From JAUVKT01 sp964634565 (GTDB taxonomy: Bacteria > Bacteroidota > Bacteroidia > Bacteroidales > VadinHA17): a stretch of DNA of 64,000 bases. The position numbers and the translations under genes were made by a program. Positions 1 through 6,676 of the stretch are shown here, one piece after another. The notes under the pieces are model-generated. The model saw only the letters and a list, made by a program, of their open reading frames with translations, was not told where the DNA came from and did no database searches. The stretch is from assembly GCA_964634565.1 (NCBI GenBank), contig CAZWLP010000006.1, positions 1 to 64,000 of the forward strand. Direction: 5' to 3'. Numbering within the stretch: the first letter of the stretch is position 1; each line of letters begins with the position of its first letter.

Positions 1-46
1 CAACGGTTTTCAAGACCGCCGCATTCGACCACTCTGCCATTTCTCC
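1..46 (-). tRNA. tRNA-Ser (TGA anticodon), 3' part cut by window edge
   Basis: Read on the minus strand, the sequence begins GGAGAAATGGCAGAGTGG, a typical 5' acceptor and D-arm of a serine tRNA. It continues into an anticodon stem-loop with CTTGAAA, giving anticodon TGA. The long variable arm, T-arm and 3' acceptor lie beyond position 1. A well-formed promoter sits immediately upstream. The identity is secure from the D-arm and anticodon loop; only the 3' end is unseen. Confidence 0.9.
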
Positions 47-50
47 GCCG

Positions 51-79
51 CAAAGATATAAAAATTTTCTTTTCACAAA
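51..79 (-). promoter_or_regulatory. Promoter of the tRNA-Ser gene
   Basis: On the minus strand TATCTTTG (51-58) matches the Bacteroidota -7 consensus TAnnTTTG. TTTG (76-79) lies 17 bases upstream as a -33 element. The predicted start falls within a few bases of the mature tRNA 5' end at 46. The spacing is slightly short for the consensus, but both boxes are exact. Confidence 0.6.
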
Positions 80-180
80 ATTTTATAATGATTCATATTT
101 TATTGTTTTTCTAAATCATTTAACAGGATTATTTTTTTATGATAAATATTGCTCTGTTCGTGGAAAAATGGGCTTTAAAG

Positions 181-211
181 TTTGCTTTTCGTTTAAAAAA
201 AAATATATTTG
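181..211 (+). promoter_or_regulatory. Promoter of the HU gene
   Basis: TTTG at 181-184 and TATATTTG at 204-211 are separated by 19 bases. This is a near-ideal Bacteroidota primary-sigma promoter (-33 TTTG, -7 TAnnTTTG). Transcription would start near 217, giving an untranslated leader of about 40 bases before the ATG at 257. It also argues against translation starting at the in-frame ATG at 209, which overlaps the -7 box. Confidence 0.75.
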
Positions 212-256
212 TATTCAAATAAGTTAATTTTTTATCTAACCATAAAACTATTTACC

Positions 257-526
257 ATGACGAAAAAGGAATTAGTAAATGCTATTGCTGAGAATGCAGG
301 ATTATCAATGAAGGACGCTAACGAAGCTCTTAACTCATTTGTTGGCGCTTTTGGTGACGCTATGAAAAAAGGAGAAAGGATTCAACTTCCAGGTATGGGT
401 ACCTTTAAAGTAGACACAAGAAGTGCAAGAGTAGTTCGTAACCCACAAACTGGTGAGAAACTAAATGTTCCAGCTAAGAAGGTAGTAAAATTCAAAGCAG
501 CTCCCGGACTCAGCAGTGAACTCTAA
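257..526 (+). CDS. HU family DNA-binding protein
   Basis: An 89-residue histone-like nucleoid protein, the usual HU length. It starts MTKKELVNAIAENAGLS and carries the HU signature G-x-F near residues 48-51 (PGMGTFKVDTRSAR), followed by the beta-arm RNPQTGEKLNVPAKKVVKF that inserts into the minor groove. HU dimers bend and compact DNA. I placed the start at 257 rather than the in-frame ATG at 209: the longer version adds 16 non-HU residues and begins inside the promoter. A strong terminator follows, so the gene is probably monocistronic and highly expressed. Confidence 0.95.
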   Translation: MTKKELVNAIAENAGLSMKDANEALNSFVGAFGDAMKKGERIQLPGMGTFKVDTRSARVVRNPQTGEKLNVPAKKVVKFKAAPGLSSEL

Positions 527-551
527 GATCTTTTAAGAACGATTGCTAAGA

Positions 552-578
552 GGGGGTGGATTGCACCCCCTTTTTTTT
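552..578 (+). terminator. Rho-independent terminator after HU
   Basis: A 7-bp perfect stem (GGGGGTG at 552-558, CACCCCC at 564-570) with a 5-base loop is followed by eight T. It sits 25 bases after the HU stop and just before trmH, separating the two transcripts. Confidence 0.9.
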
Positions 579-583
579 ATATT

Positions 584-1267
584 ATGTTAACAGATAAGCT
601 AATAGAATATCTCGAGGGCTTTGTTACAGAAGAAAGAGCCAGATTATTCAATACAATCGTTGAAAAAAGGACACGTTATATAACTGTCGTACTGGAAGAT
701 ATATATCAGTCTCAGAATGCCAGTGCGGTCCTGAGAACCTGCGATTGCTTTGGCATACAGGATGTTCATATTATTGAAAACAGTAACGAGTATACACTTA
801 ATCCTGATGTGTCGCTGGGATCTGATAAGTGGCTTAATATGTACAGGTATAATACTATGGAGAATAATACCATGGCTGTATATAAAAAGCTCAGGGAGCA
901 GGGCTACAGGATAATAGCAACAAGTCCTCATACTAATGATATCCTGCTTGATGATTTTGATATAGGCAGGGGAAAAGCTGCCTTTGTGTTTGGTACTGAA
1001 TTAAGGGGATTAAGCGATGTGGCCATTGAGAATGCTGATGAGTATGTAAAGATTCCTATGTATGGATTTACTGAAAGTTTCAATATTTCAGTATCTGCTG
1101 CAATAATATTAAGTCAGATAACATCCAGTCTGTATAAATCAGATATTGAATGGCTGCTTTCAGGGCAGGAAAAACTGGATCTGAAGCTAAAGTGGCTGAG
1201 AGAATCAATAAAAAGCTCGGAACAACTCGAAAGACAATTTCTTTCCCGTAATAAGTCAGAGGAATAG
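584..1267 (+). CDS. trmH: SpoU/TrmH-type tRNA 2'-O-ribose methyltransferase
   Basis: A 227-residue SPOUT-class methyltransferase that transfers methyl from SAM to a ribose 2'-OH, most likely G18 in the tRNA D-loop. The three SpoU motifs are visible: NASAVLRT (45-52, with the family arginine), FVFGTELRGLS (134-144) and IPMYGFTESFNISVSAA (157-173), which build the trefoil-knot SAM pocket. Length and the N-terminal EERARLFNTIVEKRTRYITVV segment fit TrmH rather than the 23S rRNA enzyme RlmB, which has an extra N-terminal domain. The start lies six bases past the T-run of the HU terminator, so it may be transcribed by read-through or a weak local promoter. I see no consensus -7 box. Confidence 0.85.
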   Translation: MLTDKLIEYLEGFVTEERARLFNTIVEKRTRYITVVLEDIYQSQNASAVLRTCDCFGIQDVHIIENSNEYTLNPDVSLGSDKWLNMYRYNTMENNTMAVYKKLREQGYRIIATSPHTNDILLDDFDIGRGKAAFVFGTELRGLSDVAIENADEYVKIPMYGFTESFNISVSAAIILSQITSSLYKSDIEWLLSGQEKLDLKLKWLRESIKSSEQLERQFLSRNKSEE

Positions 1268-1285
1268 AAATTAATTAATTTTTCC

Positions 1286-1293
1286 TACTTTTG
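1286..1293 (+). promoter_or_regulatory. Candidate -7 promoter element for the LytTR regulator
   Basis: TACTTTTG matches TAnnTTTG exactly and lies 29 bases before the ATG at 1323. I see no clear -33 TTTG at the expected distance, so the call rests on one box. Confidence 0.4.
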
Positions 1294-1322
1294 GTTCAAA
1301 CCTGGACTGAAAATAATCTGAA

Positions 1323-2033
1323 ATGAACTGCATTATCGTAGATGATGATAAACTTTCTTGCAAGGTGATCTCCGAGCTGGTAAGGAAATCTTCCTTGCTT
1401 AACCTGGCTGGAGAATACAACAGTGCAGTGACCGCCCGCAACGAACTGGTAAAGAGAAGTGATATTGATCTTGTTTTTCTCGACATTCAGATGCCCCAGA
1501 TGGATGGTTTTGATTTTATTGGAAGTCTGGAAAGACCTCCATCTATTATAATGATAACGGGTGATGAAAATTTGGCTGTTAAAGCTTACGATTTTGATGT
1601 AATTGATTACCTGATTAAGCCAGTAAATTATGCCAGATTCTGTAAAGCAGTAGATAAGGTTATAAGATATAAGGATAAATCTTTTGGTGATAACCTGGGC
1701 AATCAGGAAATTTTTATCAAAAAAGGCTCGACTCTTGTTAAGATTAAACTAGATGATATAATACTTGTAGAAGCTCTTGAGAACTACGTTGTGCTACATA
1801 CTGGATCTGAGAAGTATACTATTCATTTTACCATGAAGGCAATTGAACAGCAACTACCCTCTCTCTTATTTGTCAGGGTGCATCGCTCCTATATTGTTAA
1901 CAAGAGCCGAATTAATACAATCCGGGATAACGGACTGGAAATAAATGGTTATTCAGAAATAAATAACACCATCCCAATAGGAAAATCTTATCGGGACTCT
2001 TTGCTCAAAGAGATTAATGTGATGTTAAGATAA
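1323..2033 (+). CDS. LytTR family response regulator
   Basis: A 236-residue cytoplasmic two-component regulator of the LytT/AlgR type. The receiver domain spans about 1-115, with acidic pocket VDDD (6-9), phospho-acceptor Asp54 in FLDIQMPQMDG and the conserved Lys99 in IDYLIKP. The LytTR DNA-binding domain covers about 130-235, including ENYVVLHT, VRVHRSYIVN and a C-terminal beta segment. Such regulators usually pair with a LytS/YpdA-type membrane kinase, but no kinase gene adjoins it here, so it is an orphan in this window. It ends 11 bases before the aminotransferase at 2045 on the same strand, so the two are probably co-transcribed. Its targets cannot be inferred. Confidence 0.9.
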   Translation: MNCIIVDDDKLSCKVISELVRKSSLLNLAGEYNSAVTARNELVKRSDIDLVFLDIQMPQMDGFDFIGSLERPPSIIMITGDENLAVKAYDFDVIDYLIKPVNYARFCKAVDKVIRYKDKSFGDNLGNQEIFIKKGSTLVKIKLDDIILVEALENYVVLHTGSEKYTIHFTMKAIEQQLPSLLFVRVHRSYIVNKSRINTIRDNGLEINGYSEINNTIPIGKSYRDSLLKEINVMLR

Positions 2034-2044
2034 ACAGGGGCTAG

Positions 2045-3229
2045 ATGTTATCTGAACGAAATCTTTTTTTAAAGTATGTCGGGCAAACCTCCCGGAACCC
2101 TCTTTTACTTGAGGTTGAAAGAGCTGAGGGAATATGGCTGTACAGCCCTGATGGAAGAAAATACCTTGATCTTGTTTCTGGTGTATCCGTAAGTAATGTT
2201 GGTCATTCACACTCCACAGTTAAGCAGGCCGCTAAAGCGCAGATCGACAAGTATATGCACCTGATGGTTTACGGTGAGATGGTGCAGAGTTCCCAGGTAA
2301 AATATGCTGAGTTGCTTATCCGGAATCTGGGAGCTCAATTTGAGTCGGTATATTTTGTAAATTCAGGATCGGAAGCTATCGAAGGAGCTATGAAACTGGC
2401 CAAAAGATATACAGGACGAAGCAAAATAGTGTCCTTCAATAAGTCATATCATGGAAGTACTCAGGGTGCTTTAAGTATACAGGGAACAGAGTTTTACAGG
2501 AATGCATACCGACCCCTGTTGCCTGATATGTACCAGGTGGATTTTAACAAAGACGAATCTCTTGTCGAGATAGATACCAGGACTGCTGCAGTTATTGTAG
2601 AACCAATACAGGCTGAAGCAGGTATAATACTGCCAGAGAATAAGTTTTTGAATAAACTACGTGATAGGTGTGATCAAACCGGAGCCTTACTGGTTTTTGA
2701 TGAAATACAAACCGGATTTGGGAGGGTAGGGGATCTTTTTGCAATGAATAAATTTGATGTTTATCCGGACATAGTTACACTGGCTAAAGCCCTCGGTGGC
2801 GGGATGCCCCTTGGTGCTTTTATATCATCATCTGAGATAATGAACAGCCTTTCTGCAAATCCGGCTCTTGGTCATATAACTACATTTGGCGGACATCCTG
2901 TAAGCTGTGCTACCGGCCTGGCTGCACTTGAAGTGATTCTTTCTGATAATCTTCATATTGAGTCAGGCAATAAAGGAGAGAGGTTTAAGAAAAATCTAAA
3001 GCACCCCAGTATTAAAAGTATGCGTGGCTCAGGACTATTCCTGGCTGTTGAACTTAATTCTCCGTCTTTGCTCGACAGATTTATGGAGAGTAGCCTGGAA
3101 AACGGAATGATAGTCGACAGGTTTCTTTTTTGTGATGATGCTTTCCGAATTGCACCACCATTGACAATTACGGAAGAGGAAATCGACCTTGCCAGTGAAA
3201 TGGTAATAAATGCACTGGGTTCGTTGTAA
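2045..3229 (+). CDS. Class III PLP-dependent aminotransferase
   Basis: A 394-residue fold-type I aminotransferase of the acetylornithine/ornithine/4-aminobutyrate group. It shows FVNSGSEAIEGAMKLAKR (104-121), the cofactor Asp219 in VFDEIQTGFGRVGDLF and the Schiff-base Lys248 in TLAKALGGGMPLGAF. The length fits acetylornithine aminotransferase-like enzymes. No arginine biosynthesis gene is nearby, so the substrate is open: acetylornithine, ornithine, GABA or another omega-amine. It follows the LytTR regulator by 11 bases. The ATG at 2045 is preceded by AACAGGGGCTAG, a modest purine-rich stretch. Confidence 0.85.
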   Translation: MLSERNLFLKYVGQTSRNPLLLEVERAEGIWLYSPDGRKYLDLVSGVSVSNVGHSHSTVKQAAKAQIDKYMHLMVYGEMVQSSQVKYAELLIRNLGAQFESVYFVNSGSEAIEGAMKLAKRYTGRSKIVSFNKSYHGSTQGALSIQGTEFYRNAYRPLLPDMYQVDFNKDESLVEIDTRTAAVIVEPIQAEAGIILPENKFLNKLRDRCDQTGALLVFDEIQTGFGRVGDLFAMNKFDVYPDIVTLAKALGGGMPLGAFISSSEIMNSLSANPALGHITTFGGHPVSCATGLAALEVILSDNLHIESGNKGERFKKNLKHPSIKSMRGSGLFLAVELNSPSLLDRFMESSLENGMIVDRFLFCDDAFRIAPPLTITEEEIDLASEMVINALGSL

Positions 3230-3257
3230 TTTACTTCGATTTGCTCAATATTATTAT

Positions 3258-3363
3258 AGATCCCTCGTCGACCTGAGGTTTCCCTCGGGATGACAATACT
3301 CCATGCTCATGCCCCATGCTCTGTCCGCTATAGCTCGAAGAGCGACGGCGGGATCCCTGCCTA
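3258..3363. repeat. Composite intergenic repeat fragment
   Basis: This GC-richer, non-coding block between the aminotransferase and htpG has two recognisable parts. The first, around 3260-3295, contains CTGAGGTTTCCCTCGGGATG. The second, around 3300-3360, contains ATGCTCATGCCCCATGCTC and then GAGCGACGGCGGGATCCC. Both resemble dispersed intergenic sequences I have seen in Bacteroidota genomes, but I cannot confirm copy number here. Short open frames across it look incidental. Confidence 0.4.
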
Positions 3364-3493
3364 AGTGTCAACTTTTCTTTGTTAAGCAGAAATACCTGTG
3401 TTAATGGTGACTTTTTGTCATATAATAATGATTGGCACATCCTTTGAAAATGTGCTGCATATAATTGATGTTAAACATTTAATAATATAAGAA

Positions 3494-5542
3494 ATGCAGA
3501 AGGGTAAAATAGGAGTAACTACCGAGAACATTTTTCCAATAATTAAGAAATTTCTCTATTCAGATCATGAAATTTTTCTAAGGGAGCTGGTATCAAATGC
3601 AGTTGATGCCACACAAAAACTTAAGACTCTGGCTTCAGTAGGTGATTACAAGGGAGAAATTGGTGATACTACAATCAGGGTTGATCTTAATAAGAAGAAG
3701 AAAACTTTAACTGTATCCGATAAGGGTATCGGTATGACTGCAGAAGAGCTGGATAAGTACCTGAACCAGATAGCATTTTCAAGCGCAAATGATTTTCTGG
3801 ATAAATATAAGGAGCAGGCCAATGCAATAATCGGACACTTTGGTCTGGGTTTCTATTCATCATTTATGGTATCTGACAAGGTTGAGGTAATAACCAGATC
3901 CTGGCAGAAAGATTCTAAGGCCGTAAAATGGACCTGTGATGGTAGTCCGGAGTATTCAATTGAAGAAGTAGAAAAGGATGATGTCGGTACGGATATTATT
4001 TTACATATAGACGATGACTCGAAGGATTTTCTTGATAATCAGAGAATTGAGCAACTTTTAAATAAGTACTGCAAATTTCTTCCTGTGGAAATAGCCTTTG
4101 GCAAGGAACAGGAATGGAAGAAGGATAAGTACGTAGATACCGATAAGGATAAAATCATAAATAACACTCAGCCGGCATGGACCAGGAAACCTGCTGATCT
4201 GAAAGATGAAGACTATTCAGCATTCTACCGTGAACTTTATCCTGCAGGTGACGAGCCTTTATTTAATATTCACCTTAATGTTGATTATCCATTTAATCTT
4301 ACCGGTATACTGTATTTCCCTAAGATCAAAAGTAATATTGAGATACAAAAGAATAAGATACAGCTATATAGCAACCAGGTATATGTAACGGATTCTGTTG
4401 AGGGTATAGTACCTGAATTCCTGACATTGCTTCATGGTGTTATAGATTCACCGGATATTCCACTGAACGTTTCAAGGAGTTACCTGCAGAGTGATGCCAA
4501 TGTTAAAAAGATATCAGGACATATTAATAAAAAGGTTGCAGAGAGGTTAAATGATATCTTTAAGAGTAATCGTGAGGATTTTGAGAAAAAATGGGACGAC
4601 CTTAAACTCTTTATTGAATACGGTATGATAACCGAAGAGAAGTTTTATGAAAGGGCTTCCAAGTTTGCACTGTTTAAAAATAGTGATGGTAAATATTTTA
4701 CATACGAGGAATATGAAAATATTATTAAGGAAAATCAGACAGATAAGAATAAGTCTCTGATATACCTCTATTCGACAGATAGCGATGCTCAATACAGCTA
4801 TATCTCAAAAGCAAAGGATAAAGGCTATGACGTTCTTCTGATGGATGGTCAACTTGATACTCACCTTATCAATCACCTGGAGAGTAAGTTTAAAGACAGT
4901 CGTTTTGTAAGGGTAGACTCAGAAGTGGTGGAGAAACTGATCGAGAAGGATGAGCAGATTGAATCAAGTTTATCATCGGAGCAACAGGATAACCTTAATG
5001 TGATGTTTACAAGTCAGCTTTCAAAGGAAGATCATTTTGTTGTGCTTACCGAAGCTATGCCTGAAACAGATGCACCGGTTATTATTACCCAGTCGGAGTT
5101 TATGAGGAGAATGAAGGATATGTCTCAGCTTGGAGGGGGTGGTATGAATTTCTATGGAGATCTTCCTGATTCATATAATCTGGTAGTAAATAATAACCAT
5201 CCTATAATTATTGGTATATCCGAAGAACTTGATAAGGAGCTTGGTGAGAAATTGAAAGAGCATAATAAAAAGATAAAAAAGGCAGGTGCCGATAAAGAAA
5301 AGGAAGAAAAATCACAGGGAGCTAAGAAGGAGGAGGAAGTAACGCAGGCCGAGAAGGATAAGCTTGAAAAGCTGAATAAAACACTTAATAAATATGAGCA
5401 GGCCAGAAAGAAAGATCTTGAGGAATATGCAGGCAAACAGACTCTTATAAAACAGTTGATTGACCTTGCCCTTCTGTCTAATAATATGCTTAAGGGAGAG
5501 AAATTGAGTAAGTTTGTGAAGCGGTCGATAGATCTGCTTTAG
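3494..5542 (+). CDS. htpG: Molecular chaperone HtpG (Hsp90 family)
   Basis: A 682-residue cytosolic Hsp90 homologue that uses ATP-driven clamp closure to remodel client proteins. The N-terminal GHKL ATPase domain (about 1-215) has ELVSNAVDATQKL, SDKGIGMTAEEL and GHFGLGFYSSF. The middle domain includes LYFPKI and the arginine-containing loop DIPLNVSRSYLQSD. The C-terminal dimerisation domain contains a highly charged Lys/Glu segment around residues 590-625, which makes it longer than E. coli HtpG (624). The 264-base upstream region holds the composite repeat and no consensus -7 box. It ends just before a heptamer array and a terminator. Confidence 0.97.
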   Translation: MQKGKIGVTTENIFPIIKKFLYSDHEIFLRELVSNAVDATQKLKTLASVGDYKGEIGDTTIRVDLNKKKKTLTVSDKGIGMTAEELDKYLNQIAFSSANDFLDKYKEQANAIIGHFGLGFYSSFMVSDKVEVITRSWQKDSKAVKWTCDGSPEYSIEEVEKDDVGTDIILHIDDDSKDFLDNQRIEQLLNKYCKFLPVEIAFGKEQEWKKDKYVDTDKDKIINNTQPAWTRKPADLKDEDYSAFYRELYPAGDEPLFNIHLNVDYPFNLTGILYFPKIKSNIEIQKNKIQLYSNQVYVTDSVEGIVPEFLTLLHGVIDSPDIPLNVSRSYLQSDANVKKISGHINKKVAERLNDIFKSNREDFEKKWDDLKLFIEYGMITEEKFYERASKFALFKNSDGKYFTYEEYENIIKENQTDKNKSLIYLYSTDSDAQYSYISKAKDKGYDVLLMDGQLDTHLINHLESKFKDSRFVRVDSEVVEKLIEKDEQIESSLSSEQQDNLNVMFTSQLSKEDHFVVLTEAMPETDAPVIITQSEFMRRMKDMSQLGGGGMNFYGDLPDSYNLVVNNNHPIIIGISEELDKELGEKLKEHNKKIKKAGADKEKEEKSQGAKKEEEVTQAEKDKLEKLNKTLNKYEQARKKDLEEYAGKQTLIKQLIDLALLSNNMLKGEKLSKFVKRSIDLL

Positions 5543-5584
5543 GCAAAGAGCTAAGAGCTAAGGGCAAAGAGCAAATAGCAAAGA
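5543..5584 (+). repeat. Heptanucleotide tandem array, six units, directly after htpG stop
   Basis: Exactly six 7-bp units begin at the base after the htpG stop: GCAAAGA, GCTAAGA, GCTAAGG, GCAAAGA, GCAAATA, GCAAAGA. Consensus GCWAAGA. The same family in related spellings occurs at 5760-5843 (opposite orientation), 6541-6575 and 12203-12237. Confidence 0.85.
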
Positions 5585-5585
5585 C

Positions 5586-5617
5586 AAAGGGAATTCTGGA
5601 TAGGATTCCCTTTTTTT
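5586..5617 (+). terminator. Rho-independent terminator after htpG
   Basis: AAAGGGAAT (5586-5594) pairs with ATTCCCTTT (5605-5613), with a 10-base loop, ending in a run of seven T. The 3' arm and T-run are repeated just beyond the assembly gap, which complicates the exact local structure. Confidence 0.75.
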
Positions 5618-5634
5618 ATTCGGAGTTCGGCTCT

Positions 5635-5734
5635 NNNNNNNNNNNNNNNNNNNNNNNNNNNNNNNNNNNNNNNNNNNNNNNNNNNNNNNNNNNNNNNNNN
5701 NNNNNNNNNNNNNNNNNNNNNNNNNNNNNNNNNN
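5635..5734. other. Assembly gap of 100 N
   Basis: Exactly 100 N, the conventional placeholder for a gap of unknown size. The 35 bases before it (5600-5634) are identical to the 35 bases after it (5735-5769). The two contig ends therefore overlap, and the true gap may be zero or may contain extra repeat units. The 5543-5846 stretch between htpG and the next gene otherwise holds only repeat arrays and the htpG terminator. Confidence 0.95.
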
Positions 5735-5759
5735 ATAGGATTCCCTTTTTTTATTCGGA

Positions 5760-5843
5760 GTTCGGCTCTCGGCTCTCTGCCCTCTGCTCTCTGCCCTCTG
5801 CCCTCTGCCCTCTGCCCTCTGCCCTCTGCCCTCTGCTCCCTGC
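5760..5843 (-). repeat. Heptanucleotide tandem array, twelve units
   Basis: On the minus strand this is twelve consecutive 7-bp units. Seven read GCAGAGG, with variants GCAGAGA, GCAGGGA, GCCGAGA and one degenerate end unit. It starts three bases after the stop of the minus-strand gene at 5847. Its units share the phase and pattern GCNNAGR with the array after htpG, so two arrays of one family face each other across the gap. Confidence 0.85.
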
Positions 5844-5846
5844 TTC

Positions 5847-6368
5847 TTACATCATACGTGATACTTCGCTTTTAAGATAGTCGATTGCAACTTTTGTAGG
5901 TTCCTTATCTATTTCCATTAGTGATTCGAGAAGGAATTTACTGAAATCAGATCCTGACGCCTTTGGTGGAAGCTTTTCAGCACTTGTATTGATTAATTTT
6001 ATGGTATTTGTTTTGGCATTTTTCAGAACTTCCCATAGCTGGGGTGATACATATATCTGCTGTGAAAGGTTATGATCAAATTCAGCCCTGATTGTTGCAA
6101 GTAAGGCTGATTGAAGCGTTTTTGTGTCTATTCCTGCTTTATTAGTGCGCATAATCAGCGACTCAATTGAGATGCGCTCCAGGAAAAGTGTCAGGCGTTC
6201 ATATGCCTGCAGCCTGACCGGCGTAATTGTTTTTGAATTTGCAAGAGCAAGCTCATTTCTTCTTTTATCCTGTTCATTTTTAAAGCTTTGCTTTATGGCA
6301 AAGTAAGCAGTAATAAGTACAAGCAGGGCAGGGATTGTTACCAGTAGAATATCTTTTGCAGTTTCCAT
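5847..6368 (-). CDS. Conserved membrane-anchored hypothetical protein
   Basis: A 173-residue protein with one N-terminal membrane segment (about residues 7-24, ILLVTIPALLVLITAYFA). A basic, charged linker follows (KNEQDKRRNE), then a mainly helical soluble domain. The Met-Glu-Thr start and absence of a cleavage site suggest an anchored protein with a cytoplasmic C-terminal part. The motif TPVRLQAYERLTLFLERI resembles a family widespread in Bacteroidota, but I do not know its function. It is followed by a heptamer array and preceded by an octamer array. No operon partner on this strand. Confidence 0.75.
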   Translation of the reverse strand: METAKDILLVTIPALLVLITAYFAIKQSFKNEQDKRRNELALANSKTITPVRLQAYERLTLFLERISIESLIMRTNKAGIDTKTLQSALLATIRAEFDHNLSQQIYVSPQLWEVLKNAKTNTIKLINTSAEKLPPKASGSDFSKFLLESLMEIDKEPTKVAIDYLKSEVSRMM

Positions 6369-6415
6369 TATTGATATTTTTTGAATCTATTACAAACCTA
6401 TAATAAAAATTTGAA

Positions 6416-6487
6416 GATTGTAAGATTATGGGATTGTAAGATTAAAAGATTAAAAGATTGTAAGATTATAAGATTATAAGATTGTAT
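6416..6487 (+). repeat. Octanucleotide tandem array, nine units
   Basis: Nine consecutive 8-bp units of consensus GATTRTAA: GATTGTAA, GATTATGG, GATTGTAA, GATTAAAA, GATTAAAA, GATTGTAA, GATTATAA, GATTATAA, GATTGTAT. It lies in the 308-base space between the divergent genes at 6368 and 6677. Two units of the same octamer occur after ppdK at 12285-12300. Confidence 0.8.
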
Positions 6488-6512
6488 GGTAATATTTCCT
6501 CTGCCCTTCCTG

Positions 6513-6539
6513 CCCACCGATGCCTTCGGCGCAGGTGGG
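6513..6539. repeat. GC-rich palindromic element
   Basis: CCCACC (6513-6518) and GGTGGG (6534-6539) form the outer stem, and GCC/GGC around a TTC form the inner stem, with a small internal mismatch. It is much more GC-rich than its surroundings and sits between octamer and heptamer arrays. It has no T-run and no terminating gene beside it, so it looks like a mobile palindromic repeat rather than a terminator. Confidence 0.45.
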
Positions 6540-6540
6540 T

Positions 6541-6575
6541 GCTCTTACCTCTTATCTCTTACCTTTATGCTCTTT
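6541..6575 (-). repeat. Degenerate heptanucleotide array, five units
   Basis: Five 7-bp units on the minus strand read AAAGAGC, ATAAAGG, TAAGAGA, TAAGAGG, TAAGAGC, a divergent spelling of the GCWAAGA family. It is not next to a stop codon, unlike the other arrays. It falls upstream of the aspartate aminotransferase promoter. Confidence 0.6.
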
Positions 6576-6641
6576 TCCTGCCCTTCAACATACTCCTGAA
6601 AAGCTTTTCATTTATTGCTATAATAATTTCAACTAAACTGC

Positions 6642-6649
6642 TAATTTTG
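6642..6649 (+). promoter_or_regulatory. Candidate -7 element for the aspartate aminotransferase gene
   Basis: TAATTTTG matches TAnnTTTG. A TTG at 6615-6617 lies 24 bases upstream, close to a -33 position. The element is 27 bases before the ATG at 6677, supporting that start. Confidence 0.5.
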
Positions 6650-6676
6650 CTTTTATTACATAAAAAATTCTTAGAA

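Noticed and set aside
3231..3440. Short minus-strand frame between the class III aminotransferase and htpG
   Set aside because: It spans the composite GC-rich repeat, and its Arg/Ser-rich translation comes from the repeat.
3432..3448. Sigma-54-like motif TTGGCAC followed by TTTGAA before htpG
   Set aside because: Spacing is right for GG and the -12 site, but the invariant GC at -12 is GA and no sigma-54 activator or enhancer site is seen. It is treated as chance.
6482..6676. N-terminal extension of aspC from 6482
   Set aside because: The added sequence comes from repeats, the promoter -7 box lies within it, and the conserved protein begins at 6677.
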